Positions 43,901 through 55,146 of a DNA stretch of 64,000 nt are shown here, piece after piece. The DNA is taken from positions 14,709,530-14,773,529 of the forward strand of contig CM021317.1 in the NCBI GenBank assembly GCA_010645155.1. The letters run 5' to 3'. The first letter of the stretch is position 1. Every line of letters starts with the position of its first letter. Under the pieces are notes generated by a model. The model did not search any database. It had not been told where the DNA came from and worked only from the letters and a program-made list of their open reading frames with translations. The position numbers and the translations under genes are program-made. Source of the stretch: Tigriopus japonicus (lineage: Eukaryota; Arthropoda; Copepoda; Harpacticoida; Harpacticidae).

Positions 43901-45787
43901 ATGGAGGAGGAGATTTTCGATGATCTCTTGGCTATTGCTAGTGATGAGTCTCCGCCCAGTCCTGTGGATAGTCTGAACACTCCGAGTAGTTTGAAGACCT
44001 CTCGCTCGTGCGATGTTTGTGCAATGGCCATTGATACCAAGCACGCCTCCATTCATTATGGGGCACTCACGTGTTACAGTTGTCGAGCCTTCTTCCGAAG
44101 GTCACTGCAGAAGACTCGCAATCCGAACTTCAAGTGCTTCAAGTCCGGTGATTGCGAGGTCAACCCGAAAAGTAGGCGAAAGTGTCAAAAGTGCCGCTTT
44201 GAGAAGTGCTTGAAAGCGGGTATGCGTGTTGAAATGGTACTCACGGATACCCAGAAGACTCTACGGTTCCGAAAGTTCCTGGAGAAGAAGAAGCAAAAAG
44301 ATAGTTCCGCCTCTTCAGGCTCGCGAGATTTGCCTTCGTCTTCCGGGGAGAATTCGTGCAACGGTGGCGGTGAAGACTTCTCGAACGGCCCCCCTGAAGA
44401 GAACACCAGGTTTGCCAAGGAGCAACAACAGATGACCGAATCGTTCCCAGGTTTGTTGGATAGCTTTCAGAAGTTCCACTCTGGAGCCAGTAGCCTGAAC
44501 CCAATGGATTTCTCCTCTTTTCTTGGGTTCATAGCTAGTCTGTTCCAGAATTTTGCCCTCACATTGCCCGAGTTTCAATACCTAGACCCTGCGGAGCAGG
44601 GAATGTTGATTGACAGTAACAAGCATAGCTTCATGGCCTACATCCTTGCCAGGTACTTCATGGCCACCAGTGGAAGAGAGCAGCTCAGCTGGCTCTTTGG
44701 CACTCAACAGGCGACCATAGATCAGGCAACGGGAAAAACAACCCTGTACTACTACATACCTATGCAAAGTTATATAGATTTGTACCAGGTGTTTGCTTGG
44801 GCCTCAGAGTCTTCGTTGAAGCTCTTCCTGGATCTGAGTGCTGCCTTGCGCAGATACGACGTGGACTTTGGGGCCACAGGTCAAATAGCTCAATGCCTTC
44901 TCTTCACTTCAGACCCAATGGTGGAGCCCTCCCGTCCAGTTCACCGGGCTTTCGAGAAATTCAAGAACGTCCTTCAGAATCTCTTTCCCGAGAGCCCCGT
45001 TCAAAGACTCTTGGATATCATCCAAGACCTTGGCATGACCTTGCTTAACCACAGCAACGTCCTCACCATCGACATCTCCACGCCCAGTTCTCCTTCATCC
45101 TCAACCAATGGATCAGTCACTTGGATGGATGCTCAACTCCTCAGATTCAAAGATGCCTTCAAGGCTGTTCCATACGGAACCGATCTCATTAACGAGATGA
45201 TCATGCATTCCTATGGCGTTCCCGTTTCCAAGAGTTTCCTGCCTCAAAGTATCGCAGTGTGGATTGAGCGCGCCCTGATCCTCATCCAAACCGAGCCCTC
45301 CTCTCAAGTGACCGTGGACACCACGGCCAGGGCGTATCAATTTGCCGCTCTTCATCTTACCATGTTGGAGTCTTGTCCCTCTGGTCTGGAACAGTTGACC
45401 TTCGCGGCCGGAGCCAACGACCTCGAAGTCTGGGAGACTAAATACAAGCCGTTTGTTCGCGATTCCTCGTTCCTCGCTTTGCCTCTGAAAGAGTGTCAAG
45501 TGGACATCTCCCGCATGGACCTCGAGCGCATGTGCGTGCTTCAGAGCAAATTGGCCCGTCACATTTCCGACATGGAGAGTTTCATCACGTTCGCTTTAGT
45601 GATCTTGTTCGAGAACACCCAATCCCCTGATTGGGACATCACTGACGGCTACCTCAGCATGTGGGTGGATCGGATCAATTGCAAAACTGAGGTCACCACG
45701 CGATCTACGTTTCAAAGTCTGATGGGGGATGTCAAGGATCTGGCCGATCTTCTCCAAGCGATTCACAGTCGTTTACAGTACACATAG
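43901..45787 (+). CDS. Nuclear receptor with DNA- and ligand-binding domains
   Basis: Single exon, 628 residues from the ATG at 43901 (context GACCATGG). The frame is open further upstream, but that part runs through a microsatellite and is taken as 5' UTR. The DNA-binding domain spans residues 37-115: finger 1 cysteines C37, C40, C58, C61 and finger 2 C79, C85, C95, C98. The P-box region reads CYSCRAFFRR, not the classical CEGCKGFFKR. Finger 1 has 17 residues between its second and third cysteines instead of the usual 13. After a Ser-rich hinge, 'FALTLPEFQYLDPAEQGMLI' matches the ligand-binding-domain signature near helices 3-5, and the domain runs to the C-terminus. No typical AF-2 helix is obvious. 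Such receptors are ligand-regulated nuclear transcription factors; ligand and subgroup are unknown. It is a paralogue of the receptor at 48267. Confidence 0.9.
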   Translation: MEEEIFDDLLAIASDESPPSPVDSLNTPSSLKTSRSCDVCAMAIDTKHASIHYGALTCYSCRAFFRRSLQKTRNPNFKCFKSGDCEVNPKSRRKCQKCRFEKCLKAGMRVEMVLTDTQKTLRFRKFLEKKKQKDSSASSGSRDLPSSSGENSCNGGGEDFSNGPPEENTRFAKEQQQMTESFPGLLDSFQKFHSGASSLNPMDFSSFLGFIASLFQNFALTLPEFQYLDPAEQGMLIDSNKHSFMAYILARYFMATSGREQLSWLFGTQQATIDQATGKTTLYYYIPMQSYIDLYQVFAWASESSLKLFLDLSAALRRYDVDFGATGQIAQCLLFTSDPMVEPSRPVHRAFEKFKNVLQNLFPESPVQRLLDIIQDLGMTLLNHSNVLTIDISTPSSPSSSTNGSVTWMDAQLLRFKDAFKAVPYGTDLINEMIMHSYGVPVSKSFLPQSIAVWIERALILIQTEPSSQVTVDTTARAYQFAALHLTMLESCPSGLEQLTFAAGANDLEVWETKYKPFVRDSSFLALPLKECQVDISRMDLERMCVLQSKLARHISDMESFITFALVILFENTQSPDWDITDGYLSMWVDRINCKTEVTTRSTFQSLMGDVKDLADLLQAIHSRLQYT

Positions 45788-47370
45788 TCTCTTTTTGCAA
45801 CACCATTTAGGCCACCCCGGGGACAAGTTCACACTCAGAGTACTATTCAAGTCAGCGCCATGTTTTGATAAACATCATCATAATCATAACTACATAATAT
45901 CTCACTTGGTGTAGTAGGCCAAGCAAAACAAAATACTCAATGCAATCACGTCTTCAACGAAAAAAGCATGCCTGCAACGTAGAATGGGGAAGTTTTAATG
46001 TCAGATTTTTCATGTGCATATAGCTCTATATATCATACTTGTTGATAGATTATCCGTTCTATTTTATGATATGCACTCAAAGCGATTTAGAAATATAATG
46101 TGTTCTCTCTTGTCATTTCGTCACAAGGACCTTGTTCACGTCGTTTCATTGACACTTTCTGATATGATGTCGAGTACAAATGGTTGTGAATTGTACCAAT
46201 GACGAGAGATTAATCAAAGAATCATTCTACCAAGGTACACAAGAGGAAACTGCACAAAAGTACCATGATTTTACAAAGATCAGCAAGTGCTACAAAGGAT
46301 GCTTCGATTTGGTAAATTCAGTTTTTTCCACTCGTCATTACTTTCACACACGCACGTCTTCTCCAACTCCAAGGAAACATTAAAAAAAAGAGATGTGTGT
46401 CTGCCAATAATATTCTGACCGAGAAACGCTTGTCACTAGGTGAAACAAGTTCTTCGTTCATCTGGATGGCTCTCGGGCACTCAGCTCATCTCGATCCAAT
46501 TCTGCAGCCTTCCATGATCATGAAGCAGGCGATTCTTCACGGGGACAAAAGATGTTCCCGGGGATTCTCGTCAGATTCCTGGGGGAAACATTAAAAAAAC
46601 CAGCGCTCGAACAGGTAGTTTCTAGCTCAAATGGCGTTCTTTGGCAATCAAATGAGATAACGCGCGTTGCTATGTTGAGTTTGATAGTTTGATAAGAAGC
46701 CTTTAGGAGCTGCCTTACGAAGCTCTCAAACTCAGATGCTAAGAGGAAAGGGATGCTCGGCATCTGGGATTCTTTGGAGCTCGGGGAATACGTAGAACGG
46801 AGAGTGAGAGTGAAGGGAAGAAAGGAAGATAGATAATTGAGGTTTAACAATGAACTTTGACTAGAATAACGGGACGACTTGGCAGGACAGGGCAAGAATA
46901 TATGGCCAGTCAGCCCCCTCCCCAAATTCACTCAGCCAGCCTCGTAATGTATCTGTTCATCTCAAGAGGAGGACTGAAAAACTAGACTTTGACTCTTTTC
47001 GTATCAGTCTGATTCAAACTGGCCCTTGGGTCACACTCGAATCGCCAGCTTATCTATCTCCTGCGTTCTCGTTTTCGTTGGTCAGTGGTGACAACCAATT
47101 TTGAACCTGTTTCAATGGTCTTGAACGGGTTTGGACAAGCCTCCACGGACAAAAGTCCCATTTAACATACATGCCATTCAGACACCCAATCACAACAACT
47201 TCGCTCTTGGATTCCTTTCATCGCATTTTGAGCAGGTTCAACAAACGAGGACCGACCCCCTTGGGTCTCATATCTCTGACCCTCCTTGCTGGCTGGCCCA
47301 AGATATTTGTGAGGAAATACTCGGTGTGCTTTGGGTTCAGAGAATACACTCACTCTCATTGAACGACACC

Positions 47371-47405
<35 letters not shown>

Positions 47406-48266
47406 TCCAGCCATTGAAATCATCCACCCACCCCCTGAAAGCCACCACCACCTTGAGATATCTAGGAGACGCAGAACCTTGAACTACAACACTGCCTTTG
47501 CGGCGCCGAATGGCGGGCTTGCTGTTATGTAATAGTACATACTCTCGTTGTGCGACTGGCTTCGGAAGGCCCATCATCAGTGTATTCACTTGATGTGTGC
47601 TAGTGACTGCCGATACGCGAGTACAAAAGCGCCTACTCCTCCTCCTCGTCCACCACCTCCATCTCGATCTCCACCTCCTCCGCAAATTAAGTAAGGTAAG
47701 GGACGGTCCGCAAGGCGACGTGTATATCTGTAGGAGTAGGGAGAAAGCTAGGTGAATGAGCGACCTGTTCGTCGCCGCGGACATGAGCGACTCGTCTTGC
47801 TGCTGCTGCATGTACTGCGACTCTTTAGATTGCTGCTGCTGCTACTGCTACTGCTGCAAAAACAACTACTACAAGTCCATCGTCGACGAGTTCTTCAACT
47901 ACTTCTCTGTCTCGACTTACCTACTTGTCCTCTGCCTCTTCCTTAGGAATAGCGAACGAGAAGTCGTTGTCTTCTCCATCATCGAATGTTTGGTCCCACT
48001 ACAAAGTGGTGAGGATGGGAGACGGACTCCCGTTCCATTGGTGATACAGAACCTCCTCTAGCCTCTTCGAGACTTCCCCACGCAAGACTGTCCGATGTGG
48101 ATGCGTTGCCGGAAAGAAGACATTGTTCCTTGTTCAGCTTCGTCGTTTCGCTTGGGATCCAACAACTATTACTATCGACCCTGTCCAAACTCCCTGGATT
48201 AATTAGAAACATCCCCGGTGGAACCCTCGACGACAGGGTGTGATTTGGAGAGAGTCCGGTAAAGGA
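45788..48266. other. Intergenic region between the two receptors
   Basis: No gene recognised. It holds a TCA microsatellite (47371-47405) and CTG- and TCC-rich stretches (47640-47690, 47800-47860). A plus-strand frame at 47756-48061 is rich in cysteine only because it reads CTG-type repeats as TGC codons, and it is not called. The last kilobase probably includes the promoter and 5' UTR of the second receptor. Confidence 0.5.
47371..47405. repeat. TCA microsatellite
   Basis: Twelve or so TCA units. They read as polyserine on the plus strand and polymethionine on the minus strand in spurious frames. Confidence 0.9.
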
Positions 48267-49238
48267 ATGGCCGGAGTCGGGATTGCCTCTGGCCGAAAGC
48301 AAAAGAAAGACGCCGCCCGGAAAGCATCGGCTCGAGAACCCTCCGATAGGGTCTGTTTGGTGTGCCAGGACGTGATCCTTAAACACACTTGCATTCATTA
48401 TGGAGGTCTGTCTTGCTACAGTTGCCGTGCCTTCTTTCGGAGGGCCAACCAGGAGTCCAAGAAAGCCGTGTTTGAGTGTAAATATGATCGGGAATGTGAG
48501 ATCACGGTGAAAACCCGTCGCAAGTGCCAACGATGTCGCTACGATTTGTGCCTGAAGGCCGGGATGAAGCCGGAGAATGTTCTCACTCCGGATCAAAAAG
48601 TAGTCCGATTCCGGAAGAAGCGGCAGAAGCAAACCAAGATGGCGCCTAGTCCAGCCAGAACCAGCCCGGAGACGTCGTCGGAAGCTCTCTTGGTGCCTAA
48701 GAAGGAGCGATTGACCATTCTTGAGCCCAAGTCTCCGGAGAGACCTTTTACCAGCCGGTTCTTTCCCGAGGAACCGTCAGCCATCAAGACCGATCCGGAC
48801 TTGCTACAGCCGCCCAATCTGATCAACTTTGGTCTTCCAGATATTGGCGACAATATCGAGGATCTCCTCTCGAACATGAGTAGCGAGGGAGACTCCAACA
48901 GTCAGGACCCATCAGACACCTTTCCCGGGGTGCATCTGGAACCGCTAACCCAGCCAGTGATCCAACGAGTGATCCCGCCCTTGGGCCAGTCAGTGATTCG
49001 TCCCAATGCCCAATCTGTGGTCGGATTGGCTCCCGCTGATCCTCATTTCGTTAATACTCCTCAACTTGCAACAATCCCTGTGGACTCAGGAAATGGCCTT
49101 GGACTCAGCCCATCACCTTCGCCCGTAGCTACAAATACGCAAGTGGATTGGTTCAACCACCATGTGGTTGAGCAGAAACATTGTGAAGTGAACTATTTAG
49201 TGAACCTCCTGAACCACTCAGGCGGGGTAGAGCACTAG
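48267..49238 (+). CDS. Nuclear receptor with a DNA-binding domain only
   Basis: Single exon, 323 residues from the ATG at 48267. A basic N-terminus is followed by the DNA-binding domain: finger 1 cysteines C30, C33, C50, C53 and finger 2 C71, C77, C87, C90, with the same CYSCRAFFRR block as the upstream receptor. Finger 1 has 16 residues between the second and third cysteines (usual 13). The basic extension 'VVRFRKKRQKQTK' follows. The remaining 200 residues are Pro/Ser-rich and low in structure; there is no ligand-binding domain before the stop, and an AATAAA follows about 115 bp later, so the gene ends here. The C-terminus contains LVNLL, an LxxLL-type nuclear-receptor box. By analogy with DBD-only receptors such as knirps, it may act without ligand as a repressor or competitor; this is inference. 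Confidence 0.88.
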   Translation: MAGVGIASGRKQKKDAARKASAREPSDRVCLVCQDVILKHTCIHYGGLSCYSCRAFFRRANQESKKAVFECKYDRECEITVKTRRKCQRCRYDLCLKAGMKPENVLTPDQKVVRFRKKRQKQTKMAPSPARTSPETSSEALLVPKKERLTILEPKSPERPFTSRFFPEEPSAIKTDPDLLQPPNLINFGLPDIGDNIEDLLSNMSSEGDSNSQDPSDTFPGVHLEPLTQPVIQRVIPPLGQSVIRPNAQSVVGLAPADPHFVNTPQLATIPVDSGNGLGLSPSPSPVATNTQVDWFNHHVVEQKHCEVNYLVNLLNHSGGVEH

Positions 49239-49354
49239 GAACCCACTCTGTTAGTGACTTAATCTTTTATATCATTGTTGGAACGTGCAATATATACATA
49301 CTACTTACTACTTACTACTACATATACATTTGACGTCAGTGGCACCAAGATTCC

Positions 49355-49360
49355 AATAAA
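49355..49360 (+). terminator. Polyadenylation signal of the second nuclear receptor
   Basis: AATAAA about 115 bp downstream of the stop codon; supports gene termination without a ligand-binding domain. Confidence 0.6.
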
Positions 49361-49527
49361 TACCTCATCTAATCGTCAAAGACAACCCTGTCATCACAAT
49401 CGTGAACCATTTCGACACCGTTCTATGTACTATTGATTATTGGTCTTTGCATTTCGTCCCCCAAATGAATAATTAACCATGCTTCTACGGACTCATCGGA
49501 CCCATTGGAGGGTTATCGTATTCTATA

Positions 49528-49541
49528 TTTATTTTTTATTT
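49528..49541 (-). terminator. Polyadenylation signals of the MICU gene
   Basis: Two AATAAA motifs on the minus strand, 60-75 bp downstream of the MICU stop and about 170 bp from the opposing receptor signal. The two transcripts converge here. Confidence 0.5.
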
Positions 49542-49601
49542 GGCTTTTAAACTGGAGTATTCTCGTAATCACTTAGTATGTATTCAACAGGTAATGTTTG
49601 G

Positions 49602-52600
49602 TCAACCTTTTCGAATTTCTTCTTTAAGACAAGACTTGAAGGCACTCCAGCCAGTTCGGTCAAAGGATTTTCGCACTTGACGATTCAAGCGATTTTTGAT
49701 CACGGCGAAAAATTCATCTGAGCTCAAGGAGTCATCACCTAAAAAGGTAAATGGATCGAAGATGAATCTATTTCAACACAAAAATGGCCTCAGAATGCCA
49801 CACGTGGGGACAAATTGAGACAAGAAAGTTAAGGATCAGGTTTTTCAAAAGAGATCAAGAATAGAATTGGAACCATATGGTTTCCGGGACGAATCAAACG
49901 TGACATCCATATTTAAGTGCGCCTCGGTTTTGCGCTTCTTGGCCCAAAGTACTTTCGACTTTTTAACATTTCAGGTTTGAGAGAACCGTCTTCTTCAAAC
50001 CAATCGACGAGTCATTGGAGCGAACATAATGGAACTCGTGATGAAATGGGGTAACGTTAAGGAACAATTTTGGCTAATTCATTTTTTACGCATTACAATT
50101 TAATAACAAAACATTTGCTTGACTGAAAATCTTTTTAGGTGAATTGCGCATTTTTGTAAAAATAACCTTCACTTTAGAGAAATCCAACGTACGAGCTGTT
50201 TTACGTTCATTGAAAAGCTATGGCCATTCGTCGACGGAGAGGAAGTATTATTTCCGTCTCTTTTTTGTTACTCATTCAAGGTTCTATTGCGAAATACTGT
50301 GGCCTAAAAATCGCACATTGTGTGAAAACAACTAGAAATGAGCATCTCCCTCTAACATGGCCTAGAACTATTAATGGGCTTCTCAACAATCTCAAAACCT
50401 GTTTGCTTCATTTGCACCGAGATATTCCTACGACTGAAGAGTCGTGGATGATGTACTGTTTTATCAAATATAGCAACTATACTAACGAGCACCCTCTTGC
50501 GGCTTCTGTTTATTTAATTTCAATGTACATTGTCAAGCCAATCAGCTTTTTAACCGGTTTAAGCAAACCAGGAATTATCAGAGGGCTAAGAATTATCAAC
50601 AACAGAAAAGCCCAACATGTTGCAAAAAATAAATTCATTCCCTTACATCCATCACATTACAATGTCCCGAAATGTTTCAAAGTGTCATCATTTCCTTCTT
50701 AGAGCTTCTTGTACTGTTTGAAAAATGACCTTTTTCAAACTTCTTTGCATAAGCAGGAGTGACATCAAGCCCAACTTTTTTCAATGTTTCGGTTTTGCCT
50801 TTTTAGTCGGTTTGTTTTTTCATCTTCTTTTCTCGATATTTTCAAATATTTTTTTTTATATTGAAGAACATGTAAAAATAACTATTTGGTTTAAAAATAT
50901 CACTCCCATCTGGGAGTGCTTGAGTGTCTAAACAATGATTATGACAGAACAAATGGCCAAAAGAGAGGAATCGGTCCAAAATCAATAAGCATGCCCTGAG
51001 CAGGATATGATTTGTAAGTTGTAAGCATCAGCCAACAGAGGCGCTTTGTTGGTGATGTACCACAAAAAAGTAATTGCAAAAAAATAATAATGCGCACTTC
51101 AAGCAAAAATTCGCGCATGATTCATCATTTAAAAACTCTTTAAAGGAAGTTATTATTAACATGTACTTGATAAGAATTGCCACTGACCTGCTTGATCGAA
51201 GAGGGCATAAATAACATCCACGACTTTTTCAGATAACTCCTGACCATCCAAGCTGATTTTGGAGGCTCGATTGAACTCTTCACGACTAAGCTTCCGGCCC
51301 ATTCGTGGATAAAGGAAAAAGGCGTATTTAAAATCGGAAATGTTATTCACTAACGAGAAGAATAGTTCCACTTCTGAAAAGGTCAGCGAAGGTTTATCCT
51401 GACTGCGGGGAATCCTTTGACTGAGTCTAGAAAAGTATCGATTTTGGTCCTGAAACGACAAAAAATGTTTATTTTTCAATGGCAATAAGTTATGGGTTGG
51501 ATTCACTTAAAAAAAAAAACAACATTCTTAAAAGAACCTTTGAAAATATATGACCAAAAAGTTACGCTTACCTCATCGGAAAGTGTGGTGTATCGCAAGA
51601 GTAATTGAGCAAAATCTCTTTCTGATATTTTCTCCAACCCTCTTGAGTATTCAAAAAACTCCGCTCTTAAAACCTCTCTTTGAAATCCCTTGAGAAAGGC
51701 TGTAAATTCCTCGTAAGTGAGTTTATGGCGTCCATCAGGTCCAAAAAAGTGACGAATAAGGGTCGTGTCCTCTGGTCCCTCACTCAGATTGACCAAATCG
51801 CTGTTCTTGGAACGCTTTTGCAAGTTTGAGGACATTTTGCAAAACTTGTAATATTCCGACTTCATAATGGAATCTTCCCGCGAAATGTCAATCAAGTCAA
51901 AGGCGACCCTGTAAAACAGGTTGACCAGGTTTGTTTAGTCGATTTGCTCGTGTTGTGTTACTTGATGAGTCCTCGTACAACAGTTAAGACTTTACCTGAA
52001 GCCGGAGGAAGGCCTTGTGAGAATGGAAAGTAGGAACAAATATTCCACAAAAGATATAATTCCTCGATCCCCGATTTCCCGCAAAAAGCTTGGATCCTCT
52101 CCCAAATGAACATTGAGATATTCTTCGACCGTCGGTGTGCTATCCAAGATCATTTTAAGGGTCTCTGGTGGAACCAGCTGGAAGTGATCGAGAGTGAAGT
52201 ATTGTGTCATTCCCCAAATATGGGCCCTTGATAACTTACTCGGGACTTAATCCGAGGCTTTGGCCTTTCTTGAATCATGGCATCCAGGAAGTCACTTGGT
52301 GTCATGAAAGGTTCGCCATTCACTTTGAGGCTGGCAAATACTCTGAAACGGGCCTCCCCGGGTTTGGTGGGTACTTTTATGATTGATGTCACGTGACCAT
52401 CATTGAGGTCCAGGATATCCTGGGTCCCAAGGCTGACATCTCGGGTTCCTGGACCACTGGGTTTTGAGAGCACATAATAATTGTATCCGGCATAAACCAC
52501 ACTTGAGACTGCCAATGCTCCGAAAGCGCTCAAAGGCTTATTAGAGGTTAATTTCAAAACAGGACTGAACAGCCTCAGTTTCGAGGTCGCCTTGCTAAAT

Positions 52601-52608
52601 GAACCCAT
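49602..52608 (-). CDS. MICU-family mitochondrial calcium uptake protein
   Basis: Five exons: 52240-52608, 51996-52177, 51572-51908, 51188-51449 and 49602-49738, giving 428 residues. The short last exon lies across a 1.45-kb intron and was found by phase and homology. The start is the ATG at 52608, opening a basic presequence-like N-terminus; an in-frame ATG at 52734 would add 42 residues. Residues about 26-46 form one membrane segment. Family blocks follow: 'RFRVFASLKVNGEPFMTPSDF', 'PKPRIKSR', 'GIISFVEYLFLLSILTRPSSGF', and 'RHFFGPDGRHKLTYEEF'. EF-hand 1 (loop D191-E202, DISREDSIMKSE) is degenerate at positions 3 and 6. EF-hand 2 (D381-E392, DQAGDDSLSSDE) keeps D1, D5, S7, S9 and E12. MICU proteins gate the mitochondrial calcium uniporter from the intermembrane space. 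The 'PKPR' block favours MICU3 over MICU1, but I would not assign the paralogue. Confidence 0.9.
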
Positions 52609-53046
52609 GATTTCATTCTGGGATATTCCATCGGTGTTTACGTTTTTTAGTGAAGCTCTTACATGTATGACAATGAGGCTGGCCCGATTGCTACCTAAAC
52701 GCCATCCACCTATGCACATCAGTGCGTGTGGCAAATTCTGTGCTCACGCTGAAATTTCCCCGAGTTCTTACCGGCCTGCCTTGATACTGGTGCTTAATTT
52801 TGAAAATGGTCTCAATTCCCCACTTCTTAAAATTAAGAATGAAAAAAACGTTAAATCTACTTGATAGTTGTACCTTGACACCTAAATCTTTGTTTCATCC
52901 ACATCCCGTCAGCCGAGACGCTAATTGTAAGAAATTATGTTGAATATTTTGTCCGTCAAGCCGTCCAACAAGCAACACTAAACTTGAGAACATTTGAATA
53001 TTACCAATACCCTTCAGGTCCGATCACCAAGGTAGACGAGACAATT

Positions 53047-53052
53047 TTTATT
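53047..53052 (-). terminator. Polyadenylation signal of the Gly/Tyr-rich gene
   Basis: AATAAA on the minus strand about 155 bp beyond the stop at 53204. Confidence 0.45.
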
Positions 53053-53203
53053 TTTACCATATTGGCTAGCCTGTTTTTTTACCTCTAATCTGAACAAAAT
53101 CAGGAAAAGAGTTCTAGACTGAAATATTGTTTGGAACATAGTTTGTATTTCAAATTAAAATGTAGGTCAGAACTAAGCTAGATGAGTTTCGATCTAAAAA
53201 GTT

Positions 53204-54950
53204 TCAATTGCGATATCCATCTTGTTCTCGATCATAATCTCGACGGCTCCCGCTCCTTGAATTGGAATACGATTCTTCGCCTCTCTTCTTGCAATTGGTA
53301 CAATATCTATCCGCTGGTCCACCCGACGAATATGGACTAGAATAAGGATCTCTTGGTCCTGAACCAGATCCATAACGGCCACTGCCATATCGTGACGGAC
53401 CCGAACCATAACCTCCACCGTAATAGCCGCCATGACTTGGAGAGTCATCGTAATCATTATAACGATCAGGCCTGTTGTAAGAGCTAGAGTAGCCACCAGA
53501 TCCATAACCCTGTTCTCCGTAACCATAGCTGTCGGAGCCATATCTGTCGTAGCCATATCTGTCGTTTCCGTAACCATAGCCTCCAGCCCCATATCTGTCC
53601 TCATGGCCGTACGAACCATATCCACCACCATATCCGCGAGATCCATATCCTCCAGATCCGTAGCCGCCGTGAGGATGGTGGCCTCCACCACCATATCCAC
53701 CGTGACCGTGAGACCCGTAACCATATCCACCCCCGCCGTAACGGTTAATGAAAGGTCCGTATGGTCCATATCCGTAGAGATGGGCAGGATAGTGATCCTC
53801 TTCCTTATAGTTCACGCCGGCAGTGTAACCCAAGTTATCATGGGGTCCATATCCGTATCCATAGGATGGGGCGGCGTTGTAGTTAATTCGGAAAGCGAAA
53901 TCCTTCTTACCTCTCTTGAGGAGTAAATCTTGAAGCAGTTTATAAAAACGCTCGGCAGTCGATATGCATTCACCCCTGTAATACGAGCATTATTAGCTAA
54001 TTGCTTCACATTAGAGTATTAATGCCGTTTAAAACTTACTTGGCAGGGTTAAGTGCATCAGCAGCCCAATAACACTTGGGATCGTTGCAATTGAGAAAAT
54101 CTCGTTCACAAGCGCAAGCTCCATGTTGACCATTGGTTCCAACCATAGTGGCATCCCATTCACACTCCGGACGACTCAAAGCAGCGCATTGAAATTGATC
54201 CGTAGCAGAGCTTTCGATATACGAACGACAGAATGAACCAACACTGGCTTCGAAACCTGAAAATGGCATTCATAAAATACTATGTTAAGTGAAACGGAAA
54301 CCCTTGCTCGGTTACTTACTCTGAACAGTCGTTGGCTGAGCAATCGTTGGTTGGACCACAGTGGGTTGTATGAATGGAACCGGCGTCACAAATTGAGGCC
54401 CATATGTGGGTTGCGAGGTATGAGTAGGTTGATGCTCGACAGTTCCACTGGGAAAAGAAAAGATCCCATGGTTCGTCTTGATCTGTTGAAATCCTGGGGT
54501 GGGATTACTGGTCTGGCCAAAGTTCGATTGGGAAGGAGTGGCAAAATTCAAGACATTGGGCGAAGCTTGTCCCGGGCGAGTCTGTTGGTGCTGTTGATGA
54601 GGTTGCTGAACTTGGGGTTGGTTTTGAGTTTGAAAGGCCGGATGGGAAAACAAAGTTTGGTAAGGATTGCTAGTCTCATGTTGGGGAGGCGAGGGATGCG
54701 AGGGACGATAAGTGGGTTGAGGAGGTTGCGTCGGGGGACTAGGTTTGGATGGGTACAAGGGCGCACTGGGTTTTGAGGAATGTGTACTGCCCGATTGAGC
54801 GGCCTGAAAACTGGCAAAAAGACTGTCTACATCGTCTCCGCCATCAGAAGCACCTTCAGGCACGTTAAAAACACGTGGAGCGGCTGTGACCACCGATAAT
54901 CCGCATAAAAGGACGAACCAACCACGAGGACTGGAAGCTTTGATCACCAT
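53204..54950 (-). CDS. Secreted Pro/Gln-rich, Cys-rich and Gly/Tyr-rich protein
   Basis: Three exons: 54320-54950, 54040-54256 and 53204-53975, joined in phases 1 and 2, giving 539 residues. The ATG at 54950 begins a signal peptide ('WFVLLCGLSVVTA', cut near residue 23). Exon 1 is then a Pro/Gln/Ser/Thr-rich disordered stretch. Exon 2 plus the start of exon 3 encode a compact domain of about 100 residues with eight cysteines ('CEWDATMVG', 'GACACERDFLNC', 'KGECISTAERFYKLL'). The rest of exon 3 is dominated by GYG, GGYG and RYG repeats (about 200 residues) and ends in an Arg/Ser-rich tail. No enzyme domain is seen. The composition suggests an extracellular matrix, cuticle, cement or silk-like component, but I do not recognise the family. 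It lies 197 bp downstream of the ABCG gene on the same strand. Confidence 0.85.
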
Positions 54951-55107
54951 CGTCAACGTTGAACAAGGAATGGTATTGTTCAACCCCGACTCCGTGATAC
55001 TCGACAACTTACTAAACTATCAAGAGATAACCTGACGATCAAGAGCAAGTCTTATGCTCGAGGTTAGTTTTCGAGCTGGTGTGTGCTCAATCGTGGGTAC
55101 AAAATCT

Positions 55108-55113
55108 TTTATT
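55108..55113 (-). terminator. Polyadenylation signal of the ABCG gene
   Basis: AATAAA on the minus strand 34-39 bp beyond the ABCG stop, leaving about 155 bp before the next gene's start on the same strand. Confidence 0.6.
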
Positions 55114-55146
55114 TCACAGATCAATTGCAAAAGGTCAGTTTGGATA

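Noticed and set aside
47756..48061. Cysteine-rich 101-codon frame that looks like a metallothionein
   Set aside because: The cysteines come from CTG/TGC-type repeat tracts read in one frame; overlapping frames give polyleucine from the same bases.
50220..50702. 160-codon plus-strand frame with a signal-like N-terminus
   Set aside because: It lies wholly inside the last MICU intron on the opposite strand, has no recognised domain and no poly(A) signal that I could tie to it. Chance is as likely as a nested gene.
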